This document shows positions 19,693-29,146 of a stretch of DNA of 64,000 nt, piece by piece. The position numbers and the translations under genes are program-made. Under the pieces are notes generated by a model that worked only from the letters and a program-made list of their open reading frames with translations, ran no database searches and was not told the DNA's origin. The DNA is from Campylobacter hyointestinalis subsp. lawsonii (GTDB lineage: Bacteria; Campylobacterota; Campylobacteria; Campylobacterales; Campylobacteraceae), in the NCBI RefSeq assembly GCF_013372165.1, contig NZ_CP053828.1:1550001-1614000 (forward strand), in the 5' to 3' direction. Every line of letters starts with the position of its first letter. The stretch's first letter is position 1.

Positions 19693-20943
19693 TTAGAAGT
19701 TGTATCTAGCTTCAAATCTGAAGTGATCGTTTTTAAAATCGTTTACATTTGCTTTAGCGTCAATCTCGTAATGTGACCAGAAAGTTTGGAATTTAAGTTT
19801 TTTGCTATAGTTATAATTTAGTCTTCCAACTATTTCATAAGCATCTTGCTCACCTATTGCAAGATTTGTAGTTCTTTTACCATCTACATAGTCAACGCCT
19901 ACTCTAAATTTATCAAATGTATATCCAGCTACTAAGAACCAGTAGTTATTGTCACCAAAAAATCCGCTATAAGTATCATATAGATCTTCACCAGCTTCTA
20001 TAAATTTACCTTGATCTTCATAAGAGACAAGCGAAATTCCGTCAGTTGAGAAATCTACATAACCAGCTCTAGCATCTACGCCAAAACCGTTGAATTTAGC
20101 TTGTAAAGCCCAAAAATCTGCATCTTTAACATTTTGATGTGAATACCAATCATAAATACTTGAAGCACCGTATTGACCTTGGAATCCTAGGTTGATATCG
20201 CTTGTTACATCAAAGCTTACAGCTACATCTACAGCATATAGATCAGCTACATCTTGAAGAAGTGCATACCATAGTTGGAAGCTAACTGGATCATAAGAGC
20301 CTATAGCAGCTACACCATAAAGGTTATTGTCTGATGTAAAAACAGGAGTTTGTACGCCATTTGTAAGTCTTTGAAGTCCTAAGGCATTAGTACCGATATG
20401 TCTATCTCTTTGTAGGTCATCAAAAGCAATAGCAGCTAGAGTAAGACCTGTGATATCTGTATTTAGTACTTTAAGACCAGTTCCTACCATATCATCAGTA
20501 AAGAATGTACCAAGAACTTGACGACCAGCTTGGATAGTAGTGTTACCAATTTTATATCCTAATAAGAATTGTCTAACATTGAAAGTTTGACCATAGTTAT
20601 CAAAACCTTGATCTGCTTGCGTAGTCATAGTTTGACCAACATTTGTATTATTTACATTATCACCATCACCTGACAAATCTCTACTATCATATCTAAAGCC
20701 GATAACACCAAAGAAATTGTCATCTAATGCAGCTTTAAAATCTATAGTAGATGTAAATCTATGGTATGCTATTGCAGAATCTTTAGTAGTGCCATTATCT
20801 GTTTGAGTACTATCAAATCTATATCTTGCATAGCCAGATACATCAACGTTTTTTATAGCTTCTTCAAGTGGAGTTGCACTTGCAACGCTTGAAAGAGCAC
20901 CAGCAGCTACGATAGCAGCTAAACTCATTTTAACTAATTTCAT
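19693..20943 (-). CDS. Major outer membrane porin, MOMP type (copy 1)
   Basis: This is a MOMP-family beta-barrel porin of the Campylobacter outer membrane, allowing diffusion of small solutes. The 416-residue precursor has a signal peptide ending near ASA (MKLVKMSLAAIVAAGALSSV...), followed by the family start TPLEEAIKNVDVSGYARYRF, many alternating beta strands and a C-terminal phenylalanine (RFEARYNF), the usual outer-membrane signature. It lies downstream of a paralogue at 21141-22358 with a nearly identical N-terminus and several identical strands, but different segments between. The ATG at 20943 has AAGGAGAA. Each copy has its own candidate promoter and terminator. Confidence 0.92.
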   Translation of the reverse strand: MKLVKMSLAAIVAAGALSSVASATPLEEAIKNVDVSGYARYRFDSTQTDNGTTKDSAIAYHRFTSTIDFKAALDDNFFGVIGFRYDSRDLSGDGDNVNNTNVGQTMTTQADQGFDNYGQTFNVRQFLLGYKIGNTTIQAGRQVLGTFFTDDMVGTGLKVLNTDITGLTLAAIAFDDLQRDRHIGTNALGLQRLTNGVQTPVFTSDNNLYGVAAIGSYDPVSFQLWYALLQDVADLYAVDVAVSFDVTSDINLGFQGQYGASSIYDWYSHQNVKDADFWALQAKFNGFGVDARAGYVDFSTDGISLVSYEDQGKFIEAGEDLYDTYSGFFGDNNYWFLVAGYTFDKFRVGVDYVDGKRTTNLAIGEQDAYEIVGRLNYNYSKKLKFQTFWSHYEIDAKANVNDFKNDHFRFEARYNF

Positions 20944-20982
20944 TTCTTTCTCCTTGTAAAAAGTTCAATTGTAAGTTTAATG

Positions 20983-20988
20983 AGTATA
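20983..20988 (-). promoter_or_regulatory. Candidate -10 element for porin gene 1
   Basis: On the minus strand TATACT follows TTTTTAAGCT, about 40 bases before the ATG. The related sequence TTTTTAAGATAAT stands at the matching place before porin gene 2. Confidence 0.45.
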
Positions 20989-21116
20989 AGCTTAAAAATG
21001 TATAAATTTTGATAAAATCTTTACCGATTGTTTACCAAATGAGTAAATTTGAACACTAGTAAATTTAAAATAAAGTAGTTTTTTATAAAAAGATAGCTGT
21101 TTGGATAGCAAAAGTA

Positions 21117-21134
21117 GAGCCGAAAACTCGGCTC
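21117..21134 (-). terminator. Terminator of porin gene 2
   Basis: GAGCCGA-AAAC-TCGGCTC forms a 7-bp stem just after the stop codon, almost identical in sequence to the porin 1 terminator including the flanking GTA. This suggests the duplication unit included the terminator. Confidence 0.7.
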
Positions 21135-21140
21135 ATAAAA

Positions 21141-22358
21141 TTAGAATGAGTATTTAGCTTGGAATCTGAAGTGATTAACATCATTTTGATTTTTATCACG
21201 ATCAATGTTTGAATACCAAGCTTGGAAGTTAAGTTTTTTGCTATAGTCATAACTTGCTCTATAAACAATCTCGTTTTGTTTAACTACGCCGTTATTAAGA
21301 GTTTTATTTTTACCATCTACATAATCAACGCCTACTCTAAATTTCTCTAAGAAAGAGTAACCAGCAGTAACAAACCAGTATTTGTTTTCACCAAAAAATG
21401 CAGTATAGTTTAGTAGATCTTCGCCCGGTTTTATAAAGCTTCCAGCATCTTCATAAGATATAACTGAAGCTTTGTCTTTATCAGCAGAGAAGTCTATATA
21501 ACCAGCACTAAAGTCTAAACCAAAGCCCTCTGCTGTAGCCTCAATAGCCCAGAAATCAGCGTCATCAGCTAAATTATTTGTTCTATCTTTAAAATCACTA
21601 TCTATGCTAGAACCAGCATACTGAGCTTTAGCACCAAGAGATAGATCTTCTGTTATATCAAAGTTCGCAGCAAGTTCTACTGCATATAGATCTGTTATGT
21701 CTTGAAGCATAGCATACCATACTTGGAAGCTAACTGGATCATAAGAGCCTATAGCTGCTACGCCATAAAGATTGTTATCTGATGTGAAAATAGGGTTGTT
21801 ATTTTTATCTACTAATAAACCATTACTGCTAATATCTACATCTCTTTGTAAATCATCAAACGCTACAGCAGCTAGAGTAAGACCTGTGATATCTGTATTT
21901 AGCACTTTAAGACCAGTTCCTACCATATCATCAGTAAAGAATGTACCTACTACTTGGCGACCAGCTTGGATAGTAGTGTTACCAGCTTTGTATCCTAATA
22001 AGAATTGTCTAACGTTGAAAGTTTGACCAAAATCTTCAGCACCTGGATCATTAACACCTACATTTGTTCTACCATCAGCATCACCAGAAATGTCTCTACT
22101 ATCATATCTAAGACCTAAGATACCATAGAAGTTGTCATCTAAAGCAGCTTTGAAATCCACATAAGAAGTAAATCTATGGCTACCTTCTGAAGTATCAACT
22201 CCATTTAAAGCAGCTTTAGTTGTTGTATTATCGTATCTGTATCTAGCAAATCCGCTTACATCTACGTTTTTTATAGCTTCTTCAAGTGGAGTCGCACTTA
22301 CGCTTGAAAGAGCACCAGCAGCTACGATAGCAGCTAAACTCATTTTAACTAATTTCAT
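21141..22358 (-). CDS. Major outer membrane porin, MOMP type (copy 2)
   Basis: This is the second MOMP-family porin, 405 residues, with the same signal peptide and family start (TPLEEAIKNVDVSGFARYRY) and C-terminal phenylalanine (FRFQAKYSF) as copy 1. Long strand segments such as QTFNVRQFLLGYK and FFTDDMVGTGLKVLNTDITGL are shared, while regions such as the segment after DLQRD and the part around residues 240-300 differ and probably form surface loops. The ATG at 22358 has AAAGGAGAAAAC. Which copy is the major porin cannot be judged from sequence. Confidence 0.92.
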   Translation of the reverse strand: MKLVKMSLAAIVAAGALSSVSATPLEEAIKNVDVSGFARYRYDNTTTKAALNGVDTSEGSHRFTSYVDFKAALDDNFYGILGLRYDSRDISGDADGRTNVGVNDPGAEDFGQTFNVRQFLLGYKAGNTTIQAGRQVVGTFFTDDMVGTGLKVLNTDITGLTLAAVAFDDLQRDVDISSNGLLVDKNNNPIFTSDNNLYGVAAIGSYDPVSFQVWYAMLQDITDLYAVELAANFDITEDLSLGAKAQYAGSSIDSDFKDRTNNLADDADFWAIEATAEGFGLDFSAGYIDFSADKDKASVISYEDAGSFIKPGEDLLNYTAFFGENKYWFVTAGYSFLEKFRVGVDYVDGKNKTLNNGVVKQNEIVYRASYDYSKKLNFQAWYSNIDRDKNQNDVNHFRFQAKYSF

Positions 22359-22404
22359 TGTTTTCTCCTTTATAAAAAATTATTCGTTCATAATTGTAGT
22401 TGTT

Positions 22405-22410
22405 ATTATC
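22405..22410 (-). promoter_or_regulatory. Candidate -10 element for porin gene 2
   Basis: On the minus strand GATAAT follows TTTTTAA, in the same context as the candidate for porin gene 1. Assigned by comparison of the two upstream regions. Confidence 0.4.
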
Positions 22411-22556
22411 TTAAAAATAGATAAAGATGATTTGTATTATTAATTTGTACAAGGAGAAAGAGCGAGATTTTACGGTCTCGCCCCATATTTTTTAGAAAGG
22501 AGTTAAAATTTGATTGCTGATGAAATTATAAAGCAATTTGGTAAATGCTCGGTAAT

Positions 22557-22970
22557 CTAAAAACTAATTTTTTCTTCTTTTGGAACAGCAATGTTTACTT
22601 TTTTTGTTTTGTCTCTTTTGTTTGTTTGGATAATGCGTTTTGTTTTTTCAGGATTTACGTAATTTTCTATGATGACAGCTAGATATGTTATCTTGCCATT
22701 TTCTATCTGTGCATAGACTAGATCGCCTACTTTGCACTCCTCATTTGAAGTCGCACTTGCCCATTTTAGCTTACCATTTGATGTTTCTGTAGCTATAATC
22801 TCATATCTATAGCCATTTTCTTCTTTTGACTTTTTATAGATAGTGCCTTTGATAAATTTACTTATGGGTTTTGTTATTTGCGGTTTTGACTTTGGCGGAA
22901 TTTGTGTTTGAGTGGTAAAACACCCTGCAAAAAGTAGTGATATCAAAATAAAAACGCTAAATTTATACAT
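22557..22970 (-). CDS. Small lipoprotein of unknown function
   Basis: The 137-residue product begins with a type II signal peptide, MYKFSVFILISLLFAGC, with a clear lipobox (LFAGC; Cys17), so it is probably anchored to a membrane on the periplasmic side. A Pro/Lys-rich linker follows, then a small domain (about residues 40-110) whose GDLVYAQIENGKITYLAVI looks like a beta-rich fold, and a basic tail. I recognise no family. It starts six bases after the stop of the gene at 22976 and may form a two-gene unit with it; the GAGGAG site lies in the end of that gene. Confidence 0.75.
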   Translation of the reverse strand: MYKFSVFILISLLFAGCFTTQTQIPPKSKPQITKPISKFIKGTIYKKSKEENGYRYEIIATETSNGKLKWASATSNEECKVGDLVYAQIENGKITYLAVIIENYVNPEKTKRIIQTNKRDKTKKVNIAVPKEEKISF

Positions 22971-22975
22971 AATTT

Positions 22976-23815
22976 TTAAAGCTCCTCGGTATGATTTGGG
23001 GTTGGATTATAACTCTTATTTGATATGTTGTCAATATCACAAGGAGAAAACTCGTATATATACATATCATTTATGGATAAGGTCAAATTTTTATCTTTTA
23101 CACTGCCTTTTAATACAAAGCTATCTATAAGCTCTTTAGCGGCGTAGCTTTCAAGGCTGAGTTTCATAGTCGCCTCAAAAGAGTTTTTAGTGATACTATA
23201 CTTATACTCGGCGTTGCTTGGAAAGATGTCTAGTAAAAATGAAAAACTATCAGTGGTTTCATCAAAGCCGTCTATACTTATCTTTATGAGCGACACAACG
23301 CATCTTGGTATAAAAATATCTTTGGCAAAAAATAATCCAACTTCCTTTAAATTCTCATTTTGCGTAGATAAAAGATCATCACTTTTGGTCTTACTTGGTG
23401 GATTAGACTTGCCTACTGAAATCTCGCTTGGATTAGGCATTGTGGTGTCTATTTTGATTGAACTTGGCTTGGCTGGTGTTGTTTTGGCTGCCTTGCTTGG
23501 TAAATTAGGTTTGAATGTTGGAATTTTGGCTGCCAAAATCCCATTTGGTGGATTAGAACAGCTATCTTCCTTAGAAACAATAAGACTCTTGATATCTGCA
23601 AAGCTTTTTATACAGTCGCTAAATACAAATTTTTCTATAAAGTCATTTACAAAGTCGGTCTCGCCATCGCCATTTATGATAAAAAAACCGGGTAATATTT
23701 TTGATTTTCTTATTTGGTATCGTTCAAATTTGTCTTGATAAATCGCCATTTTGGAGTTTTGTTTTTCATAGCCTTGTTTATTTGAGACTTCTTGCACGAT
23801 AAAAGCTTGTTCCAT
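22976..23815 (-). CDS. Unrecognised protein with an in-frame repeat-built Pro/Ser/Lys-rich segment
   Basis: The 279-residue protein has no signal peptide or membrane helix that I can see. Residues about 1-85 and 150-279 look like ordinary folded protein; between them lies a low-complexity stretch rich in Pro, Ser, Lys and Asn (for example SNPPNGILAAKIP and KSNPPSKTKS). The DNA there holds in-frame direct repeats. The opposite strand is also open for 182 codons across this region, which reflects the composition and is not evidence of a gene. The ATG at 23815 has GAGAG upstream. It precedes the lipoprotein gene at 22557. I do not know the function. Confidence 0.65.
   Translation of the reverse strand: MEQAFIVQEVSNKQGYEKQNSKMAIYQDKFERYQIRKSKILPGFFIINGDGETDFVNDFIEKFVFSDCIKSFADIKSLIVSKEDSCSNPPNGILAAKIPTFKPNLPSKAAKTTPAKPSSIKIDTTMPNPSEISVGKSNPPSKTKSDDLLSTQNENLKEVGLFFAKDIFIPRCVVSLIKISIDGFDETTDSFSFLLDIFPSNAEYKYSITKNSFEATMKLSLESYAAKELIDSFVLKGSVKDKNLTLSINDMYIYEFSPCDIDNISNKSYNPTPNHTEEL
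23395..23557. repeat. In-frame direct repeats inside the unrecognised gene
   Basis: The 13-mer TTGGTGGATTAGA occurs at 23395-23407 and 23545-23557, exactly 150 bp apart. Within the interval TTTTGGCTGCC occurs at 23482 and 23524, 42 bp apart. Both spacings are multiples of three, so the reading frame is kept. This looks like a segment grown by in-frame insertion or duplication. Confidence 0.6.
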
Positions 23816-23894
23816 GATACTCTCTTTTATAAGATTTATAATTTCGTAATTTTACGATTTTTTTATAAATTTGATAAGTAAAAAAAAGATGAGT

Positions 23895-23922
23895 AAAAAA
23901 GTAGCCTCAAATTTGAGGCTAC
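23895..23922 (-). terminator. Intrinsic terminator after the pyruvate oxidoreductase gene
   Basis: The perfect palindrome GTAGCCTCAAATTTGAGGCTAC is followed on the minus strand by TTTTTT, a strong rho-independent terminator four bases after the stop codon of the gene at 23927. Confidence 0.88.
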
Positions 23923-23926
23923 AAGA

Positions 23927-26900
23927 TTATTCTAATTCGTCGCTAAAATCAGCATTTGCCAAACGTTTTAGTTGGCGATATCTTCTTTTTGAGTCGGATT
24001 TATTTTGTTCAAAAAGCTCTCTTGCGTGGTCTGGATTTATCTTTTTAAGAGAGCTGTAACGAACCTCGTTTAATAAAAACTCTTCATATCTATCCCATTC
24101 AGGCTCTTTTGAAGTAATTTTTAACGGGTTTTTACCCTCTTTTGCAAGACGTGGATCATAGATAAATGTAGGCCAATAACCGCACTTTGTAGCAAGCTCT
24201 GCTTGGTCTCCTGAGAGCGCAAGTCCGCCTTTTATACCGTGAGCTATACAAGGAGAGTATGCTATAACAAGGCTAGGTCCGTTGTAAGCTTCTGCTGCGG
24301 CTATGGCTTTGATGACGTTTGCTTGACTTGCGTTTGAGTTGATTTGAGCTACAAAGATATTTCCATAAGTCATAGCTATCTGTCCTAGATCTTTCTTTTG
24401 AACTGCTTTACCACTAGCACTAAACTGAGCTACTGAGCCACTACGGCTTGATTTTGAACTTTGTCCGCCTGTGTTAGAATAGACTTCGGTATCTAAAACT
24501 AGCACATTTACATTTTCTCCACTAGCTAAAACGTGATCAAGTCCGCCATATCCGATATCATAAGCCCAACCATCGCCGCCTATTATCCATTGTGATTTGC
24601 GTGCGATATATTTTTTAAGACTTAGGATCTCTTTTGCACCTTCTAAATTTAAATTTGCTTCTAGTAAAGGCACCAACATATCTCTTATCTGAGCTGATTT
24701 CTTGCTATCGCCTTTAAATTCCAACCAATCTTTATAAAGCGCAACTATAGCATTTGGTGCTTTATCTATCGTATTTAGCATGATATTTTCGATGCGATGG
24801 CGGATAGTCTCAGTAGCTATCTCCATACCCATACCAAACTCAGCATTGTCTTCAAAAAGTGAATTTGCCCACGCTACGCCATGACCATTTGCATTGCTTT
24901 TACGATATGGAGTTGATGGAGCCGAACCGCCGTATATCGAGCTACAACCAGTTGCATTTGCCACCATCATTTGTTCGCCAAATAGCCTTGTGATAAGTGT
25001 TATATAAGGTGTTTCGCCACATCCCGGACAAGCACCGTGGAATTCAAATAGCGGTTGAGCAAACATAGCTCCTTTTACGCTATCTTTATTCATTAGATCA
25101 TCTTTATATCTAACATTTTTAAATAAATAATCAGCGTTTTCTTGCTCACCTTTATCCATCTCTTCGCCAAGTGGTACCATAACTAGTGATTTTTCTTTAC
25201 TAGGGCAGTTTTGAGCACAAAGCTCACAACCAGTACAATCAAGCGGACTTACTTGTATTTTATATTTTAAACCTTTTACCTCTTTGCCTTTTGCTTCAAG
25301 GTTATGAGATTTTACTCCTATAGGGGCTGCATTCATCTCATCTTCATCTATAAGGAATGGACGAATAACTGCGTGAGGACAAACGAATGCACATTGATTA
25401 CATTGAATGCAGTTTTCTTCTATCCATTTTGGCACCATTACGCCAACACCGCGTTTTTCATACTCAGTTGTACCGGCTTCAAAACTGCCGTCTTCATGTC
25501 CTAAAAATGCTGAAACAGGAAGTTCATTACCACGAGCTGCGTTCATAGGTTTTACTATTTTTTCTACAAATTCAGTACCTTTATAATGATTCTCGCTAGT
25601 TACTGCTTCATCTTTTAAATTTACCCAGCTAGGATCGATATCTATTTTTATAAGTTTATCAGCACCTTGATCGATAGCTGCGTAGTTCATCTCTATGATC
25701 TTATCGCCTTTTTTAGCATAAGTTTTCTTCGCATACTCTTTCATATATTTTTGTGCGTCTTCAAAATCTATGATTTTTGCAAGTTTGAAAAATGCTGATT
25801 GCATTATGGTATTAGTGCGATTTCCTAGTCCTATCTCATAAGCTAATTTTGTAGCATTTATGATATAGAAATTTGCATTTTTTTGTGCTAACAGCCTTTT
25901 TACTTTATTTGGTATGCGTTTTATAGTTTCGTCCGCGTCCCAAATAGAATTTAAAAGGAATGTTCCGCCATCTCTTAATCCATCTACAACATCGTAAATA
26001 TCAAGATACGCTGCTACAGAACAAGCTACAAAGTGAGGATTTGATACAAGATATGTTGAGCGGATAGGTTTTTTGCCAAATCTTAAATGGCTTCTCGTAT
26101 AACCGCCTGATTTTTTACTATCATAAGCAAAATACGCTTGAGCGTAAAGATCTGTTTTATCGCCGATAATCTTGATTGAGTTTTTGTTTGCTCCGACTGT
26201 TCCATCTGCTCCAAGTCCGTAAAACAAACACTCTATACAATCTTTATCACTTAGCGAAATTTTATCTCCTACTGCTAGTGAAGTAAATGAAACATCATCT
26301 ACTATACCGACTGTAAATCCATTTTTAGGCGTATCTAAATTTAAATTCTCATATACTGCTAACATTTGAGCTGGATCAACGTCTTTTGAGCTAAGTCCAT
26401 ATCTACCACCGACTATCACAGGGGCGTTTTCTAAGCCATAATACGCTGCTTTTATGTCAAGATAAAGTGGTTCGCCAAGACCGCCTGGCTCTTTTGTCCT
26501 ATCTAAAACAGCTATCTTTTTAACGCTTTTAGGCATAACATCAAATAGGTATTTTGTGCTAAAAGGTCTATAAAGATGAACTTTTACAACTCCTACTTTT
26601 TCGCCTTTGCTTCTTAGATGATCTACAACTTCTTCTAAAGTCTCAGTCACAGAGCCCATAGCGATTATCACGCGTTCTGCGTCTTTATCTCCATAATATA
26701 CAAATGGTTTATACTCACGACCGGTGACTTTTGATATTTCATTCATATACTCTGCAACGATATCTGGAAGATTATCATAAAATTTGTTTGTAAGCTCTCT
26801 AGTTTGAAAATAAATATCATCGTTTTGAGCGGTTCCTCTAGTTTTTGGAGTTTCAGGATTTATGCTTTCGTCGCGGAATTTTTGGATAGCATCATAATCT

Positions 26901-27484
26901 ACCAACCTATCAAAAACAGCGTAATCCATAACTTCAACTTTTTGAATTTCATGGCTTGTTCTAAAGCCGTCAAAGAAATGTAAAAACGGCACTCGTCCTT
27001 TTATAGCTGCCAAATGAGCAACTCCGGCTAGATCCATAACTTCTTGTACTGAGCCAGTCGCAAGCATAGCAAATCCCGTTTGACGACAGGCATATATATC
27101 TTGATGATCCCCAAAGATAGAAAGAGCTTGAGCAGCTATTGAGCGTGCTGCAACATGTATAACGCCTGGTAACATCTGTCCGGCTATCTTATACATATTT
27201 GGCACCTTAAGAAGCAATCCTTGAGCGGCTGTATAAGTAGTAGTAAGAGCTCCGGCTTGAAGGCTACCGTGCACAGTTCCAGCGGCTCCGGCTTCACTTT
27301 GCATCTCTACAACTTTAACAGGCATACCAAAAATATTCTTTTTACCTTGTGATGCCCAAACATCTGTATAGTCAGCCATAGGCGAACTCGGAGTTATAGG
27401 GTAAATCCCAGCAACCTCGGTAAATGCGTAAGCAGCGTAAGCAGCAGCTTCATTACCATCCATTGTTTTCATAATTTTACTCAT
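23927..27484 (-). CDS. nifJ: Pyruvate:flavodoxin/ferredoxin oxidoreductase, single chain
   Basis: This 1185-residue cytoplasmic enzyme oxidises pyruvate to acetyl-CoA and CO2 and reduces flavodoxin or ferredoxin, replacing pyruvate dehydrogenase in Campylobacter. All domains of the single-chain form are present: an N-terminal pyrimidine-binding part (AFTEVAGIYPITPSSPMADY), two ferredoxin-type clusters (CIQCNQCAFVCP near residue 690 and CTGCELCAQNCP near 745), the cysteine pair CPGCGE and the TPP site GGDGWAYDIGYGG with DTEVYSNTGGQSS near residue 970. The ATG at 27484 has AAGGAAA. It has its own strong terminator and appears to be transcribed alone. Confidence 0.96.
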   Translation of the reverse strand: MSKIMKTMDGNEAAAYAAYAFTEVAGIYPITPSSPMADYTDVWASQGKKNIFGMPVKVVEMQSEAGAAGTVHGSLQAGALTTTYTAAQGLLLKVPNMYKIAGQMLPGVIHVAARSIAAQALSIFGDHQDIYACRQTGFAMLATGSVQEVMDLAGVAHLAAIKGRVPFLHFFDGFRTSHEIQKVEVMDYAVFDRLVDYDAIQKFRDESINPETPKTRGTAQNDDIYFQTRELTNKFYDNLPDIVAEYMNEISKVTGREYKPFVYYGDKDAERVIIAMGSVTETLEEVVDHLRSKGEKVGVVKVHLYRPFSTKYLFDVMPKSVKKIAVLDRTKEPGGLGEPLYLDIKAAYYGLENAPVIVGGRYGLSSKDVDPAQMLAVYENLNLDTPKNGFTVGIVDDVSFTSLAVGDKISLSDKDCIECLFYGLGADGTVGANKNSIKIIGDKTDLYAQAYFAYDSKKSGGYTRSHLRFGKKPIRSTYLVSNPHFVACSVAAYLDIYDVVDGLRDGGTFLLNSIWDADETIKRIPNKVKRLLAQKNANFYIINATKLAYEIGLGNRTNTIMQSAFFKLAKIIDFEDAQKYMKEYAKKTYAKKGDKIIEMNYAAIDQGADKLIKIDIDPSWVNLKDEAVTSENHYKGTEFVEKIVKPMNAARGNELPVSAFLGHEDGSFEAGTTEYEKRGVGVMVPKWIEENCIQCNQCAFVCPHAVIRPFLIDEDEMNAAPIGVKSHNLEAKGKEVKGLKYKIQVSPLDCTGCELCAQNCPSKEKSLVMVPLGEEMDKGEQENADYLFKNVRYKDDLMNKDSVKGAMFAQPLFEFHGACPGCGETPYITLITRLFGEQMMVANATGCSSIYGGSAPSTPYRKSNANGHGVAWANSLFEDNAEFGMGMEIATETIRHRIENIMLNTIDKAPNAIVALYKDWLEFKGDSKKSAQIRDMLVPLLEANLNLEGAKEILSLKKYIARKSQWIIGGDGWAYDIGYGGLDHVLASGENVNVLVLDTEVYSNTGGQSSKSSRSGSVAQFSASGKAVQKKDLGQIAMTYGNIFVAQINSNASQANVIKAIAAAEAYNGPSLVIAYSPCIAHGIKGGLALSGDQAELATKCGYWPTFIYDPRLAKEGKNPLKITSKEPEWDRYEEFLLNEVRYSSLKKINPDHARELFEQNKSDSKRRYRQLKRLANADFSDELE

Positions 27485-27665
27485 AGGTTTCCTTCCTTAT
27501 TGTTTAACTATATTTTGTAATTTTACATATATATTGCTTAAAGTTTTTTATTTTTGTGACAATTTAACATTTTTTTTAACACAACTGTTACTTATCGAAA
27601 TTATATATAAAAATTGTAAAACAAAAATTAACACAAAAATAGATAATTTTTAGCTAAGTTTGATT

Positions 27666-28313
27666 TTATAATGTATCAGATCTGATGAATTTAACGGCTT
27701 CTAAGCTATTTTTGGCAACGTGATCGCAGTATTTTGATAAATTTTGCTCAGTGCAATATCCACACGTCACACCCACGCTAATAATATTTGCACTTTTTGC
27801 CGCTTTAGCGTCCATAGGAGTATCACCTACCATATAAGCAAATTTATCAGTTTTATCTAAATTTAAAAGAGCTTTTAAGATAGGCTCTGGATGTGGCTTT
27901 GGATTTATCACATCATCTTTACCGATTATTGTTTTAAAATACTTTCCTATGCCAAGGTGATCTAGTAAGATTACTGAGTATTTTGAAGTTTTAGTAGTAA
28001 CAACTCCAAGATCTGCAAACTCATTTGCTAGTTCTATGGACTCTTTGGCAAAGTCAAGAAGTTTTGTATCTTGTAGATACGTTTTTTTGTATGTCTCTTT
28101 ATAAACAGCTATAAAATCCCAAACAACTTCATCATTTACTCCAAGATGAGCAAACATATAATCAAGCGGATGTCCTATCAAAGCACAAATTTCTTCAGTT
28201 TGTGGTCTTTTAAATTTAAAAGCATCAAAAGCGGCGAAAAATCCGTTTAATATAGAATTTGTAGAGTCTATAAGAGTCCCATCTAGATCAAATAATATGG
28301 TCGGTCTGCTCAT
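27666..28313 (-). CDS. HAD-family phosphatase (phosphoglycolate phosphatase-like)
   Basis: The 215-residue protein has the HAD nucleophile motif FDLDGTLIDST at residues 7-17, a helical cap domain, a lysine in motif III (GKDDVINPKPHPEP) and the acidic motif IV GDTPMDAKAA. These place it in the Gph/PgmB-like phosphatases that hydrolyse small phosphorylated metabolites. The exact substrate cannot be told. Its ATG overlaps the mscS stop by ATGA, so it is probably co-translated with the mechanosensitive channel and cadF. Confidence 0.85.
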   Translation of the reverse strand: MSRPTILFDLDGTLIDSTNSILNGFFAAFDAFKFKRPQTEEICALIGHPLDYMFAHLGVNDEVVWDFIAVYKETYKKTYLQDTKLLDFAKESIELANEFADLGVVTTKTSKYSVILLDHLGIGKYFKTIIGKDDVINPKPHPEPILKALLNLDKTDKFAYMVGDTPMDAKAAKSANIISVGVTCGYCTEQNLSKYCDHVAKNSLEAVKFIRSDTL

Positions 28314-29146
28314 TTTTTATCGCTTTCATAAATATGATGAGTAACTACTTGCGTGAATGGTATGGAAATGCCATTTTTGTCAAATGCGATTTTCACTTCT
28401 TCTAACATTTGATGATAAACAGATAGACAATTTTCATTTTTAGCCCAAAAACGAGCTACTAAATTTACGCCATTATCACCGAGGCTCATAACACCAACAA
28501 ACGGAGCTGGATCATTTAAAATAATATCTTTGCGAGTAGCTATGTCAAGAATGATATCTCTAGCCAATTTTAAATCGTCTTTATAATCTATACTAAAAGT
28601 AAGATCTACTCTTCTATTTGGTTTTAAAGAATAGTTAATGATCTTTGAAGATATAATTTGAGAATTTGGAATAATAATAGTTTTGTTATCGCTAGTAGTT
28701 AGATACGTACTAAATAAATTTAGTTCTGTAGCAGTACCGATAGAACCATCGATATCTATGCTATCTCCAAGTCTGAAAGGTTTGAAAAATATAATAAGAA
28801 CGCCAGCCCCGATATTGCCAAAAGTATCTTTAAAAGCCATGCCTATAGCTAAACCTACAGCACCAAGAACTGCCACAAAAGAGGTAGTCTCTATACCTAA
28901 ATTTGAAAGTGCGGCTAATATAACAAATATAAAAAGCAGTGTTCTTGTGGTATTTAGCACAAAATTTGAAAGCATAGAATCTATTTTTGTTTTATCTAAG
29001 ATCTTTTCTAAAACAAAAGTAAGTTTTGAAATAATCCATTTTCCGATAAAAAATATAAGAATAGAAACTATAAGGTTTAAGCTATACTTACTCACAAGAG
29101 CAAGTATAGTCATATAATCTAGATTTTGAATAATCTCTAAATTCAT
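28310..29146 (-). CDS. MscS-type small-conductance mechanosensitive channel
   Basis: The 278-residue inner-membrane protein has three N-terminal helices and the MscS pore and beta domain, including GLAIGMAFKDTFGNIGAGVLII (pore-lining helix TM3) and PFRLGDSIDIDGSIGT, followed by the cytoplasmic vestibule domain. It would open under membrane tension to release solutes during osmotic downshock. Its ATG overlaps the cadF stop by one base (TAATG). As I remember it, C. jejuni does not have such a gene directly next to cadF, so this may be a local addition. Confidence 0.92.
   Translation of the reverse strand: MNLEIIQNLDYMTILALVSKYSLNLIVSILIFFIGKWIISKLTFVLEKILDKTKIDSMLSNFVLNTTRTLLFIFVILAALSNLGIETTSFVAVLGAVGLAIGMAFKDTFGNIGAGVLIIFFKPFRLGDSIDIDGSIGTATELNLFSTYLTTSDNKTIIIPNSQIISSKIINYSLKPNRRVDLTFSIDYKDDLKLARDIILDIATRKDIILNDPAPFVGVMSLGDNGVNLVARFWAKNENCLSVYHQMLEEVKIAFDKNGISIPFTQVVTHHIYESDKK

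Noticed and set aside
23190-23738. Plus-strand open frame of 182 codons opposite the unrecognised gene
   Set aside because: It is a mirror of the repeat-rich minus-strand gene; it has no good ribosome site and its Gly/Leu-rich sequence follows from the composition.
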